Source: Clostridia bacterium
Lineage (GTDB): Bacteria; Bacillota; Clostridia; Oscillospirales; CAG-272
Assembly (NCBI GenBank): GCA_017466445.1
Contig: JAFTUC010000033.1
Span: 1 to 64,000 of the forward strand
Length of the DNA stretch: 64,000 nucleotides
Reading direction: 5' to 3'
A program made the position numbers and the translations under genes. The stretch's first letter is position 1; each line of letters opens with the position of its first letter. This document shows positions 18,201-27,153 of this stretch, piece by piece. Below the pieces are notes generated by a model. That model ran no database searches, was not told where the DNA came from, and saw only the letters and a list, made by a program, of their open reading frames with translations.

Positions 18201-21200
18201 GAGATGCATGCTCCCGTCCTGCTCGGAAGCTCCCGATCAAAGAGGTCCTTTATATCTTCATCCGTATAATTCAGGGGAAGAAGATCGTATCTTGTATCGA
18301 ACTCAAAATCCTCGGGATAATTTTCAAGTGAAATTCCTATCCATTTTTCTGTTTTGCCTTCTCTCGGTCTTGATTTGAAGCAGAGGATCGAATCCTCCTT
18401 TTCGTATATAGCCTCGATAGATAGTGCAGCGTAAAAAGGATGTGAAATTCGGTCCTCGAGTCTTGAAAGAAGGACCTCAAAGGTGATCATAGGTGAAAAT
18501 TCCTTAAAATCTCCTACAGTCTCCAGCTTGAAACAGAATACTCCCTCATCACGCATAAGTGTGATACCCAGAGATGAATAGATACCATCCGAAAATTCCG
18601 GCTTCCCCGACTTATATATTATCCTTGCCCCCGAATACGACATTATTTCGGGCAGCACGCTGTTTACGCCCTTTTCTGTTCTGTAAAAGATACGAAGTCC
18701 ATTTGAAATATCGTACATATCCCGCTGGTCGAAGGGATATCCGCTTATTGCGATATCCTTATGAGAAAGGAAAAGATGTCCCGCGTCGGAGGCAGCGAGA
18801 AATGAGCTGTCATCCGATAAGATACATACAGAGGGAACAGAGCCCTTTTCAATACGGCTCTTTTGAGTCAAGAATTTTTTTGACTGTCCGATAAGCATAG
18901 GCACATCAATATGAAGTGCCGATTTCTTGTCGATGCTCGCCTCGGTCGGTATAGATTCACAAAGGAGCTCACGAACGGAGGACATTTGCGGATCATTCAT
19001 GAATCTTTTTACAAATATTCCGTCATAGCAAGCGTTTGCAACGCTTACTATACTCATTCCAACGTGGTGCGACATATACATCCGTATCTTTTCATCGGAG
19101 TTTCCGACTCTCGATCTTGTAAAATCGATTGATTCGTAAAATCCGTGTCTTCCGTACGCACCGTGCTTTTTCAGCTTCTCGAGATTTTTTATCGCAGCCC
19201 TTCTTGCAACTCCCATGCAAAGAAATGACGAGTACGGAGATATTACCTTGTCTTTTCCTATTATCGGATCGAGCGCAAGCGCCGAGACTCCGTTTGCTTT
19301 ATACTGATAGTTCATAGAACTATCAAAATGAAAATATGCCGATTCCGATACTCCCCAAAAGCCGTTTATCCTGTTTTCCATTTGAGCGTTCGCCGCAAAT
19401 GCAAGCGCTTCACCCGCAAGAGAGCCGTCATATGACGGCAAAAAGAGATGCGGCATAAAATATTCAAACATGCTGCCCGACCAAGATGCGACTCCTATAT
19501 ATCCGCGGGAGCCTATTACGGGTCTGCCGAGATGCCTCCAATGCTTTGCGCTGACATCCCCCTTTGCGATGGCGTAATAACCTGTGGTACGTGCTTCGCT
19601 CATATAGAGATCGTAACAGCTTTCCTCATTAAATTCCCCCGATGCATCTACACCGATATAAAAGAGCTTTCTGCGTTTTGAATATAAGAATGAAAAATCC
19701 GCCGCCTTTGCAAGCTTTTCATATCTTATCCTGATCTTTTTGAGATCGGGCTCCTTTTTTTCATATTCCTTCAGACCCTCGCAAAGCGCTACTACACAGA
19801 CCGCAAAATTTCCGCTGTCGACAGTAGAAACGTACGGTTCGCCAAGAACGGAAAGCTTTTCTGTATCGTACCAATTGTACAGATGGCCATGCTTTTTGGG
19901 AAGCTCCTCAAGAGTTGAAAGGGTACGCTCGAGACGTCTGTAAAGAGAATATGAGTCTATAAATCCGCAATCGCATGCCGCTAAAAGTGAGACGAGATAC
20001 ATACCGATGTTTGTAGGTGAGGTTCTGTGCGCTATCTTTACCGACGGAAATTCCTGAACGTTGTCGGGCGGAAGATAATTGTCCTTTTCGCTGACGTAGG
20101 TATCGAAAAAGCTCCAGGAATCAAATGCCCAACGAAGCAGCTCTGCTTTTTCCGCACCGGTTGCCTTCCTTGTCCGTGGAAGAGGGAGCGAGAGCGCAAA
20201 AAATATAAGAGGCAGGCTTATCCATAATATAGCGGCACCTCTCATCAGCCATCCGCTTGCGAAAACGAGAATAAAAAGTCCTACCGTGTACGAAAGCACG
20301 CTCCAGGATATCTGAGAAAAAAATCCTCCTCGGCTGTCAAAAGAGGAAACAGACCATTCGAGCGTTTTTCTGCGTGTTATACGAGAGCGCACGAAGCCCT
20401 TAAAGAGAGCATCAAGCGAGACGAGCGCATACGCAAATACGGAGGATACTCCGAAGAGAAGATCCCATAAAGCATTTCCTATACTCGGGATTACGTGGGA
20501 AAAGAATTTGCGCGTAGCACCTTTTAATGACGAGATCGCCCTGAATATCGGAGGAATTATTATATATGAGAGCGCAAGAAAGGTAAGAAGACTTTGAGAA
20601 TAGGAAAAAGCAAGTGTTAAAAGCAGAACCGCACACGAAGCGATAGGAACTATGGCTCTTCTTACGTTATCGTATATAAAGAATCTTGACAAAGCAGATA
20701 TAGGATTTTTAATTCTGCGTCCGTATCTGTCGTTTATCCTTGCCGCTGCATATACTGTGGACTGAATATCTCCGCGTATCCATCGATGAAGCCTCTTAAA
20801 AAAGGAGGAGGGAGTAGCGGGATGTGAATCGGTAAGAGTTACGTCTGAAAGCACGCCGCACCTGAGGCGACTTCCTTCAAGAAGATCGTGGCTGAGGACC
20901 GTGCCGTCCGAAAAGGCATCCGGTATAAGTTCTTTGTATACGTCAACGTCAAATATTCCTTTTCCGCAGAATATTCCCTCACCGAATAAAGACTGATAAA
21001 GATCAAACGACGCGCTTTGATAAGGATCGACTCCCGCTCTTGAAGTGAAAAATGAAAAATAAGTTTTGCCAAAGGAGGCAAGTGAGGTCGCCGTATGCGG
21101 CTGCATTATGGCGTATCCGGATACCACACGTCCGTTTTTAAGTGTCGGACGGTTTGCGCTATGAAGCATCGCCGACACCATATCCCTCACTGCACCCGCG

Positions 21201-22423
21201 TAAAGACGGGTATCCCTATCGAGCGTAATGACGTACTTTATATCGCATATATCCATATCCCCCGTCTCGCAAAGAATAAATCCTCTTGACGTATCGTTTC
21301 TTAAAAAAAGGGTGAGATCTATAAGCGCACCGCGCTTTCTTTCGTAACCCATATATTTGTTTTCCGATACGCTTTTAACGCGATCTCTTATAAAAACACT
21401 GAATCGACCGGGATATTTTTCGTTAAGCTCACTGTATTTTTTATTCACGAAGCTGATTATATCAGCGTCTCTGCGATCGCTCGGAGACACAGATTCGGGA
21501 AGATCGAGCAGAAGACCGAAATAGGCGTTTTTATCTCTGTTGGATAAATAAAATTCCTCTATCTGTCTGAATATCCCTTCGTCCTTGTCTGAAATAAGAG
21601 AGGTTATCACGGTAAGCGTCTTTGCTCTATCCGGAATAGAGTCTATCTTAAGTCGCGGGGGAGACGACGGTCTTATCAAATGAGAAAAAGCACGGTCGGT
21701 GAGAAATTTTACTGTTTCGCTGATGGGAAACAGTAGGAGAAAGAATATTATCGGATTTGAGAAGGTAATGCAGGTAAACGCAAAGGAAAGCAGAATACTA
21801 AATACCGTTATCAGTGAAAAATAAATAAAGGTAAGTCCTTTTCTGCGCTTTTTATCATCCGAAAATCCCTGCTCTCTGCAATATATGACCGAGGCATCCT
21901 TTTCGGATATCCTGTGCTTTTTTGCAAAATTACTTATAGACGTGCGGATCATGGCTCTGCTGAGATCCTCACTTGCAAAATATTCGGAATATCCGCACTC
22001 GAAAAGCGCTCTGTCAATAGCGGAAATCTCTGATCTGAGGCTTTCTACCTCGAATATCTCAAACGAGCGCACAAGACGTCTTACTCTTTCAAGAAGTGTT
22101 CTGAAATCACTTTCGTTAATATCACGTACACAAGCTATTCTTCTTGATACGACGTCTCCTATCATAGGAAGAACACGCACCGATTCTTTATCGCTAAACG
22201 GACGTTTTTTTGCTTCATTTACAAGAAGAACCGACAGATCCTCTGCGCTGATGTCAAATTTACTTGAAAGCAAAATATCCCTTATAACAGAATAAAGACG
22301 GTACGAGCGTTCTTTTCTTGATATGCCTCCATATGATATGAGCGTTGCGTACGAGAAAGGATCTGTCTTTTCAAGTCTCCTTTTAAGCCTTGCGCGAAGC
22401 GCTCTTCCGTAAAGACCGCTCAA
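15206..22423 (-). CDS. Cyclic beta-1,2-glucan synthase homologue (GT84-GH94), 2405 residues
   Basis: A very large membrane enzyme of the NdvB/Cgs type, somewhat shorter than the roughly 2800-residue rhizobial forms. In order: a helical N-terminus with membrane segments near 200-245; a glycosyltransferase domain with YVITLDRDTRL (about 403) and SDVTLTDSHPATPSSFFKRLHRWIRGD (about 530-560); a second membrane block (about 595-720); a glycoamylase-like domain with SPTNIGMYLVSLLAA and HHVGMSIVSV (about 1118), likely the ring-closing part; a GH94-like phosphorylase module with GAYGFRDQLQDS (about 1949) and the DWND motif holding the general-acid Asp (about 2086). It should build and cyclise beta-1,2-glucan at the membrane. 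The start is uncertain: TTG at 22423, or ATT at 22441 or ATC at 22444 nearer a strong GGGGAGG site. Confidence 0.88.
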   Translation of the reverse strand: MSGLYGRALRARLKRRLEKTDPFSYATLISYGGISRKERSYRLYSVIRDILLSSKFDISAEDLSVLLVNEAKKRPFSDKESVRVLPMIGDVVSRRIACVRDINESDFRTLLERVRRLVRSFEIFEVESLRSEISAIDRALFECGYSEYFASEDLSRAMIRTSISNFAKKHRISEKDASVIYCREQGFSDDKKRRKGLTFIYFSLITVFSILLSFAFTCITFSNPIIFFLLLFPISETVKFLTDRAFSHLIRPSSPPRLKIDSIPDRAKTLTVITSLISDKDEGIFRQIEEFYLSNRDKNAYFGLLLDLPESVSPSDRRDADIISFVNKKYSELNEKYPGRFSVFIRDRVKSVSENKYMGYERKRGALIDLTLFLRNDTSRGFILCETGDMDICDIKYVITLDRDTRLYAGAVRDMVSAMLHSANRPTLKNGRVVSGYAIMQPHTATSLASFGKTYFSFFTSRAGVDPYQSASFDLYQSLFGEGIFCGKGIFDVDVYKELIPDAFSDGTVLSHDLLEGSRLRCGVLSDVTLTDSHPATPSSFFKRLHRWIRGDIQSTVYAAARINDRYGRRIKNPISALSRFFIYDNVRRAIVPIASCAVLLLTLAFSYSQSLLTFLALSYIIIPPIFRAISSLKGATRKFFSHVIPSIGNALWDLLFGVSSVFAYALVSLDALFKGFVRSRITRRKTLEWSVSSFDSRGGFFSQISWSVLSYTVGLFILVFASGWLMRGAAILWISLPLIFFALSLPLPRTRKATGAEKAELLRWAFDSWSFFDTYVSEKDNYLPPDNVQEFPSVKIAHRTSPTNIGMYLVSLLAACDCGFIDSYSLYRRLERTLSTLEELPKKHGHLYNWYDTEKLSVLGEPYVSTVDSGNFAVCVVALCEGLKEYEKKEPDLKKIRIRYEKLAKAADFSFLYSKRRKLFYIGVDASGEFNEESCYDLYMSEARTTGYYAIAKGDVSAKHWRHLGRPVIGSRGYIGVASWSGSMFEYFMPHLFLPSYDGSLAGEALAFAANAQMENRINGFWGVSESAYFHFDSSMNYQYKANGVSALALDPIIGKDKVISPYSSFLCMGVARRAAIKNLEKLKKHGAYGRHGFYESIDFTRSRVGNSDEKIRMYMSHHVGMSIVSVANACYDGIFVKRFMNDPQMSSVRELLCESIPTEASIDKKSALHIDVPMLIGQSKKFLTQKSRIEKGSVPSVCILSDDSSFLAASDAGHLFLSHKDIAISGYPFDQRDMYDISNGLRIFYRTEKGVNSVLPEIMSYSGARIIYKSGKPEFSDGIYSSLGITLMRDEGVFCFKLETVGDFKEFSPMITFEVLLSRLEDRISHPFYAALSIEAIYEKEDSILCFKSRPREGKTEKWIGISLENYPEDFEFDTRYDLLPLNYTDEDIKDLFDRELPSRTGACISPYCFVKGKNISCAGKASCEFLIAYADSYEEINRKIFIARKRSGKDISSFFASTLHSLAQSRLARVSIAPPYLKYADLYLSALYFHLNENVAQDFTHSRNELWAKGISGDLPIVGVVLPEEISASCKRICDTLIRLHRLTRIRGKKSDLVFTVKESDGYSSQNKNILYDIVQACDSSELISRHGGVFIISEDNSFSEFLSSVSALYIEPQRDSSVEEIFHSIKRRTLRAPKDEIKISNSNYKVSEPDAFLENELCVYGGVFGEDGFSLDKSRISLVWSYIYSGRVFGTLMTQNSLGYTWFANSKEKRLTPYFSSFRRDICGERIIAVFKDPERYDIVASSHSCRFEKGCAVYESSIRGIDFTVRVGVDAKLPVKLASVEVRGSSEMLESVVYTVDPVIGENVCPPNLIVKKKDGTTEFFRRRYDSHLSEHTVFLISNGEETITEDSMNVRCFSFVFGIFPSFSDRAYYHIKERFSCARDINAAFDHYRAYYENIISRISLLSSDRLLDTAINYYIPYQVMSARLFGRSGFYQSSGAYGFRDQLQDSLAMLYYEPAFCKYQILRAAAHQYTEGDVQHWWHNSLDQAREKWHAGLRSRCSDDLLWLPYAVSEYIKATEDRSILDLKVRYIESDELDKNEQTRYERPIRSKYRESIYCHCILAIERSLRFGKNSLPLIGSCDWNDGFDRVGDGGKGESVWLAQFQSMVLSDFAEICKKKGDEGGYKKYRDISNELTCAIEKNAYVKDRYLRGFYDDGRPLGAPESSECEIDLLTQSFACLSSCDRKRATKAMELACSKLWDRDARIVKLFTPAFSGYGEDPGYIRGYCSGFRENGGQYTHASLWAVWALFSIGKNTDAYEMLCDINPIVRSRDKRIAKKYKTEPYALCGDVYSNPEHNGRGGWSLYTGSASWFVRVTLSELIGFKKMGEGRFIMDPHLSESFSRFTLALRGKENICTVKASLAEKEASAETSVDGRSVENQKNFSSDSKLIEITVENNSGI

Positions 22424-22450
22424 AGAGTTTTTTTCGGTAATGATAAATAA

Positions 22451-22500
22451 GACCTCCCCGAAATAGTTTAGTTAAAGCTAAACCTATTATGGGGAGATCT
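22451..22500 (-). promoter_or_regulatory. Hairpin that occludes the glucan-synthase ribosome binding site
   Basis: On the minus strand GATCTCCCC (rc of 22492-22500) pairs with GGGGAGGTC (rc of 22451-22459), which contains the only good Shine-Dalgarno sequence of the glucan synthase gene. Inside, AATAGGTTTAG pairs with CTAAACTATT with one bulge around a 6-base loop. The T tract behind it is poor (TCTTATTTAT), so it may be a weak comEC terminator, a translation switch, or both. Confidence 0.55.
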
Positions 22501-22508
22501 TTTACATT

Positions 22509-24773
22509 TTATTCCTTACCGTTAAATTCGGCGTAAAACGGCTTGTCTTTAATTTTTCTCACGCCCGATCTGTCAAAGATATCAGCTATCCCCTCGCAGT
22601 CACCGTGCGCTCCTAATATAATGTTTTCATACGAAGAGGAGATATAGCTTAGCTCACTAAAAAACTTTGTGTTCCTTTCGGCAAGATCCCTTGCGTTTGA
22701 GACGTAGGCATAGCGCTCGGACGAGTGTCTGTATCCGAGTTTTATCACCGAGGCAGGATTTGCCGTTGTCTGCTCGTATACGGATACTTCAATTGTTATA
22801 TCTTTGAAATTGACCACATCCTTTTGAGGGGTATAAAATTTCACCTTGCATCCGTTTTTTATAAGAAATTCGCTTATGGAGATATGATATCCCGCGTCGC
22901 GCTCGGGAGGATAAGGAAGCACGAATTCTCTTATAGACGTATGTTCAAGAAGCTTTGTCACGGTCGCAATGTGCGGATAATGATAGTCGCTTATCATATA
23001 CGTTGTTATCTCGGTATTTGTAAGTGACTCAGCATGATCTATTGCGTCACTTATAAATCCGTAATATCCCTCCGAGCTGTCACAAAGTATACCTTCACCC
23101 TTGTCGATAAGTATGATGGCATCGCTTGTCTTGTCAGTATAATAGCATATCGATACCCTGTTTTTCTGCGGTAGCGTCGCTAATTGCGTTCCCACATATG
23201 AAGATATCATAAACGCGACGAGCGGAATATACAAAGCTTCCCGCTTCTTGGAAAAGTCTTTTACAAGGAGTATTATCAGGAATATGCTTATTACTGTCAG
23301 AACAAGCAGTACGGTGCATATTTTATAGCGTATATCGATAGAAAAATCAGCGCTATCGGCTATAAAGCAGGACATCCACTCAAGCGCTTTCGAAAGAAGA
23401 TTTATCAGATATCCCAAAGCATACGAAATAAATTTCATCGGTGATAAAATTATACATAGCGGAATAAGATAAAGAAGTAGCGTTATAAACGGAGTAAATA
23501 TAAGATTTATAACCGGTGATATTACGGAAACGGATCCGAAATAGATAAACGATATAGGTGTCGTAAAAAGTATCGCCGCGAGCGTTATATTCAGAGCGCT
23601 CAAAAGAGGATATATTATTTTGATCCTTCCTACTGCCGAGCATTTCATTTTTTCATTTATCGGAAGCGCCACAGTTACTATTCCGAGCGTGGCAAAAAAG
23701 GAAAGCTGCATTCCGACGTCATACAGTGCGTACGGACTGAACATATATATAACAAAGGCTGCAATCATCAGCGTGATAACAGAATCGGAACGCCTGCTGA
23801 GAAGAAGCGAGACATAGGAGAGAAGCAGCATAAACGCCGACCTTGTAACAGACGGGGAAAATCCGGCTATGAACGCATACAAAAGCACAAAAAGCGACAA
23901 AAGTAAAATAGAAAGCCTTTTGTTTGTACGAAGTCCCGAAAGAAGCATTGCAAGCATTCCGACGATTACGGAAAAATGCATACCGCTTATTGCGAGCATA
24001 TGAGAAACACCGAGTTCTCTGAAGGAGTCGGTAAAAAGGTAGGGAAGTGCCGAACGTTCACCGTAGATGAGCGCCTTTGAAAGCGACGTTCCTATCCCGT
24101 CGGTGTTTTCGTGTAAAATATACGAAATATTACGCCTTACGTTATAAAGCGCACTGTCAGGAAAAACGCATTTGTTTCCACGATATTCTACGTCCTCCTC
24201 ATTTTCCGAGATCACCTCGGCAAGTACTCCTTTGGAGATCATATATCTCTCGGATGAGTCGGAAAGCATGTCGTTTATCCGAACGTCTGCCTTCAGGTAA
24301 AGAATATCGCCGTTATCGTAGGAATTTATATATGAAGAGGTAAGCTGAGCCTCTATATTTACTTTTTCCCGATTGATCTCAAGTATATCAACGTAGTGAG
24401 CCGAATAAAAATCAGAGCGCTTTTCGGCACTCCTTACGCGAAGTAATACCTCACAGCTTTTGCCGTCATACCTTTCAGAAAGATCACCTATCCTGCGATC
24501 AAAATTCATATAGGAAAAAAGAGACCCCAAGGATATAGAAAGGATCATAAATGCACAGACGGTAAGCGTTCTGAATTTATTTAACTCGTCAAGATGCTTC
24601 AAGATAAGCGCAAAGCATATAAATACGGCAAATATGAAAGCGCTCACGATAGATATGTATATCTTTATGGGCGATTTGAAAAAGCCGCATACAAAAAACA
24701 CAAGAAGAAAGCCCGCAAGCGCATAGCCAAGCGGGCGTTTTATAAGCGAAAGTCTGATTTTCTCGAAGTGCAT
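22509..24773 (-). CDS. comEC: ComEC/Rec2-family DNA-uptake channel protein
   Basis: About 754 residues from the ATG at 24773 (MHFEKIRLSLIKRPLG); a GTG three codons earlier overlaps the HU stop. The layout is that of ComEC: N-terminal membrane helices and an OB-like region, the competence core with the family stretch SKALIYGERSALPYLFTDSFRELGVSHMLAISGMH (about 245-275), many membrane segments, and a C-terminal metallo-beta-lactamase-like domain. In that last domain the HxHxDH motif is not seen; SDYHYPHIATV stands near its place, so hydrolase activity is doubtful. It forms the membrane channel for single-stranded DNA in transformation. Other com genes are not in the window. Confidence 0.9.
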   Translation of the reverse strand: MHFEKIRLSLIKRPLGYALAGFLLVFFVCGFFKSPIKIYISIVSAFIFAVFICFALILKHLDELNKFRTLTVCAFMILSISLGSLFSYMNFDRRIGDLSERYDGKSCEVLLRVRSAEKRSDFYSAHYVDILEINREKVNIEAQLTSSYINSYDNGDILYLKADVRINDMLSDSSERYMISKGVLAEVISENEEDVEYRGNKCVFPDSALYNVRRNISYILHENTDGIGTSLSKALIYGERSALPYLFTDSFRELGVSHMLAISGMHFSVIVGMLAMLLSGLRTNKRLSILLLSLFVLLYAFIAGFSPSVTRSAFMLLLSYVSLLLSRRSDSVITLMIAAFVIYMFSPYALYDVGMQLSFFATLGIVTVALPINEKMKCSAVGRIKIIYPLLSALNITLAAILFTTPISFIYFGSVSVISPVINLIFTPFITLLLYLIPLCIILSPMKFISYALGYLINLLSKALEWMSCFIADSADFSIDIRYKICTVLLVLTVISIFLIILLVKDFSKKREALYIPLVAFMISSYVGTQLATLPQKNRVSICYYTDKTSDAIILIDKGEGILCDSSEGYYGFISDAIDHAESLTNTEITTYMISDYHYPHIATVTKLLEHTSIREFVLPYPPERDAGYHISISEFLIKNGCKVKFYTPQKDVVNFKDITIEVSVYEQTTANPASVIKLGYRHSSERYAYVSNARDLAERNTKFFSELSYISSSYENIILGAHGDCEGIADIFDRSGVRKIKDKPFYAEFNGKE

Positions 24774-24778
24774 AAAAA

Positions 24779-25066
24779 TCACTTATTGTTTATCTTCTCG
24801 CGGAGCTTACTGGACTGACGGAAGGATACTACCTTCGTGTCGGGAAGCTGGATCTGTTCGCCGGTGACGGGATGACGTCCGATTCTGCCCGCACGGTCCT
24901 TTACCTCGATAGTGCCGAATCCGGAAAGCAAGATCTTTTCTCCGTCTGCAAGAGCGTTAACGAGCTCTTCGATAAAAGAATCGATAACCTCTGCGGTCTT
25001 TGCGTTGGATAAACCGTTAGCCTGAGCTACTTTTGCGACAAAATCCTTCTTTTTCATGTTTTTCAC
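24779..25066 (-). CDS. hup: HU-family histone-like DNA-binding protein
   Basis: About 95 residues from a GTG at 25066 (VKNMKKKDFVAKVAQ). The site GAGGAG is 5 bases before that GTG, whereas the ATG at 25057 would be 14 bases away. The HU fold is clear: FVAKVAQANGLSNAKTAEVIDSFIEEL, LLSGFGTIEVKDRAGRIGRHPVTGEQIQLPDTKVVSFRQSSKLREKIN, including the GFGTFE-like turn and the DNA-gripping arm. It is a nucleoid protein that bends DNA. It is the first gene of the minus-strand run and its end touches comEC. Confidence 0.95.
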   Translation of the reverse strand: MKNMKKKDFVAKVAQANGLSNAKTAEVIDSFIEELVNALADGEKILLSGFGTIEVKDRAGRIGRHPVTGEQIQLPDTKVVSFRQSSKLREKINNK

Positions 25067-25195
25067 TGCGTCTCCTCGGTTTGAGAAGGCGTCCTTTCGT
25101 ATATTTTTTATTATTGTATCACATCTTTTCATAAAAATCAACATTTTTTTTTGATTTTTTTAGTGATTTTTCTTCAAAATGACAAAAAACTTTAC

Positions 25196-25247
25196 TTGAC
25201 CTACGTTATAAATGATGATATAATACATTTTACGTGGAGTAACGTAG
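25196..25247 (+). promoter_or_regulatory. Promoter with flanking inverted repeat, cation exporter gene
   Basis: TTGACC (25196-25201), 17-base spacer, TATAAT (25219-25224). A perfect 8-base inverted repeat, CTACGTTA (25201-25208) and TAACGTAG (25240-25247), brackets the -10 and probable start point, a likely repressor site. Confidence 0.6.
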
Positions 25248-25277
25248 AAAACAGATCAGAAAAAAGGAGCGCACTTC

Positions 25278-26441
25278 ATGCTGCTTGCAGATTTCTTTAT
25301 AAGAAACGCCAAAGACCTTCCTTCCGAGGAACTCCGTACGAAATACGGAGTATTTTATGGGATCCTCGGAATAATTTTAAATATATTTTTATTTGGTGTG
25401 AAGATCACCGTAGGTATCGTTACGGGAGCGATCTCGGTAGTTGCCGATGCGTTCAACAATATGTCGGACGCAGGCTCATCGATAATAACCCTGCTCGGCT
25501 TCCGCCTCGGATCGAAAATGCCTGACAAGGATCATCCGTTCGGTCACGGTCGCTCGGAATACATATCGGGATTTATAATTTCGATGCTTATCATACTCGT
25601 CGGTTTTGAGCTTGCAAAAAGCTCATTTGAAAAGATCTTTTCTCCGTCGGAGCTCGATTTCTCCGTAATTTCGATAATTTCTCTCGTATTTTGTGTGCTT
25701 ATCAAGCTGTATATGGCATACTACAATCATTTTGTCGGGAAAAAGATAAATTCGGGTGCAATGAGAGCGACCGCGCTTGACAGTCTTTTAGACTCGGTGT
25801 CAACCACAGTTGTGCTGATATGCATGATAATTTCATATTTCACCGACCTTAAGATAGACGCCTACTGCGGTCTTGCGGTATCTGTTTTTATTTTCTGTTC
25901 GGGCTTCAGATCGGCAAAAGAAACCATAAGTCCGCTTCTCGGTCAAACCGCAACTACCGAATTTGTCGAGATGATCGAAAAGACAGTCAAAGAATGCCCA
26001 TACGTTTGCGGCATACATGATCTTATAGTTCACGATTACGGACCCGGACGCAGAATGGTATCTCTCCACGCCGAGGTTCCCGCGGATTCGGATTTTCTTG
26101 AGGTACACGACGCTATAGACAATATCGAAAAAGCTCTGAGAGATACGCTGCACTGCGATGCGGTAATACATATGGACCCGATAGAAACGGGAGATTCATT
26201 CGTTTCGGAAACCAAGACATCTGTGCTTGATGCGGTAAAGAGCATTGATGAGCGCATAACGATACACGATTTTAGAATGGTAAGCGGAACCACTCATACC
26301 AATCTTATTTTTGACGCGGTTATTCCTTATGATATTAAGCTCTCCGACAAGGAGCTAAAGGAGCTTATATCGGCTAAAATACTCAATCTTGACAGTAAAT
26401 ACCGGGCAGTAATAGAAATAGATCGCCCGTTCGTTAATTAA
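25278..26441 (+). CDS. Cation diffusion facilitator (CDF) metal exporter
   Basis: 387 residues. The N-terminal membrane domain carries the CDF metal site VVADAFNNMSDAGSSI (about 55-70), the family segment DHPFGHGRSEYISG (about 90) and the second metal helix TALDSLLDSVSTTVVL (about 165-180). A cytosolic ZT-dimer domain follows (about 215-300), and a further C-terminal extension of about 80 residues resembles a second ferredoxin-like domain. It exports divalent metals such as Zn or Mn in exchange for protons. The start has AAAGGAG 9 bases upstream. The promoter carries an inverted repeat, consistent with metal-responsive control. Confidence 0.92.
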   Translation: MLLADFFIRNAKDLPSEELRTKYGVFYGILGIILNIFLFGVKITVGIVTGAISVVADAFNNMSDAGSSIITLLGFRLGSKMPDKDHPFGHGRSEYISGFIISMLIILVGFELAKSSFEKIFSPSELDFSVISIISLVFCVLIKLYMAYYNHFVGKKINSGAMRATALDSLLDSVSTTVVLICMIISYFTDLKIDAYCGLAVSVFIFCSGFRSAKETISPLLGQTATTEFVEMIEKTVKECPYVCGIHDLIVHDYGPGRRMVSLHAEVPADSDFLEVHDAIDNIEKALRDTLHCDAVIHMDPIETGDSFVSETKTSVLDAVKSIDERITIHDFRMVSGTTHTNLIFDAVIPYDIKLSDKELKELISAKILNLDSKYRAVIEIDRPFVN

Positions 26442-26484
26442 CGTAGTACAAACAAATATATGCAGCAGATAGGGAGATATAATT

Positions 26485-27102
26485 ATGAAAGTACTGATTT
26501 TAAATGGGAGTCCCAGAGCAAACGGAAATACCTCAAGAGCTATAGCCGAGCTTAAGGGAGTGTTCGACTCTGAGGGTGCAGAGACCGAGATAGTTCAGAT
26601 CGGAAATATCGATATACGAGGTTGCGTTGCCTGCTTTTCCTGCTATAAAACAGGTAAGTGCTCTTTTGACGATATCGTAAACAAGCTTTCCGAAAAATTT
26701 GAAAAGTGTGACGGCTTTATAGTCGCAAGTCCGGTGTACTATGCATCCCCTAACGGAACAGTGCTCGCATGTCTTGACAGACTTTTTTACAGCACGCATT
26801 TTGATAAGCGCATGAAGGTCGGAGCAGCCGTTGCGGTCGCAAGAAGAGGAGGCTGCTCGACAACGTTCGACGCTCTTAACAAATATTTTACCATAAGCGG
26901 AATGCCGATCGCATCGAGTCAGTATTGGAACAGTCTCCACGGAGCGAAGCCCGGACAGTCTGAGGAGGATCTTGAGGGACTTCAGACCATGAGAACGCTT
27001 GCTAAGAATATGATATTCCTTATGAGATCGATCGAGCTTGGTAAAAAAGAATTCGGACTTCCCGAAAAGGAAGAAAAAATATCTACAGGATTTGTAAGAT
27101 AA
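26485..27102 (+). CDS. Flavodoxin-like NAD(P)H-dependent oxidoreductase / iron-sulfur flavoprotein
   Basis: 205 residues. It starts with the FMN-binding loop VLILNGSPRANGNTSRAI and has the three-Cys segment ACFSCYKTGKCSFDD (about residues 50-64), followed by GFIVASPVYYASPNG, which is typical of the iron-sulfur flavoprotein branch of the NADPH-dependent FMN reductase family. Whether the cysteines hold a cluster cannot be told. It probably reduces quinones, metals or other small electron acceptors in the cytosol. It lies 43 bases after the CDF exporter and may share its transcript. A perfect 20-bp terminator follows. Confidence 0.88.
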   Translation: MKVLILNGSPRANGNTSRAIAELKGVFDSEGAETEIVQIGNIDIRGCVACFSCYKTGKCSFDDIVNKLSEKFEKCDGFIVASPVYYASPNGTVLACLDRLFYSTHFDKRMKVGAAVAVARRGGCSTTFDALNKYFTISGMPIASSQYWNSLHGAKPGQSEEDLEGLQTMRTLAKNMIFLMRSIELGKKEFGLPEKEEKISTGFVR

Positions 27103-27103
27103 A

Positions 27104-27152
27104 AAAAGATCACTTATGATAGCAGACGCTATCATAAGTGATCTTTTGTTTT
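27104..27152 (+). terminator. Bidirectional terminator with perfect 20-bp stem
   Basis: AAAAGATCACTTATGATAGC (27104-27123), loop of 4, and the exact complement at 27128-27147. A and T tracts flank it, so it can end both the flavoprotein gene and the convergent phosphodiesterase operon. Confidence 0.9.
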
Positions 27153-27153
27153 G

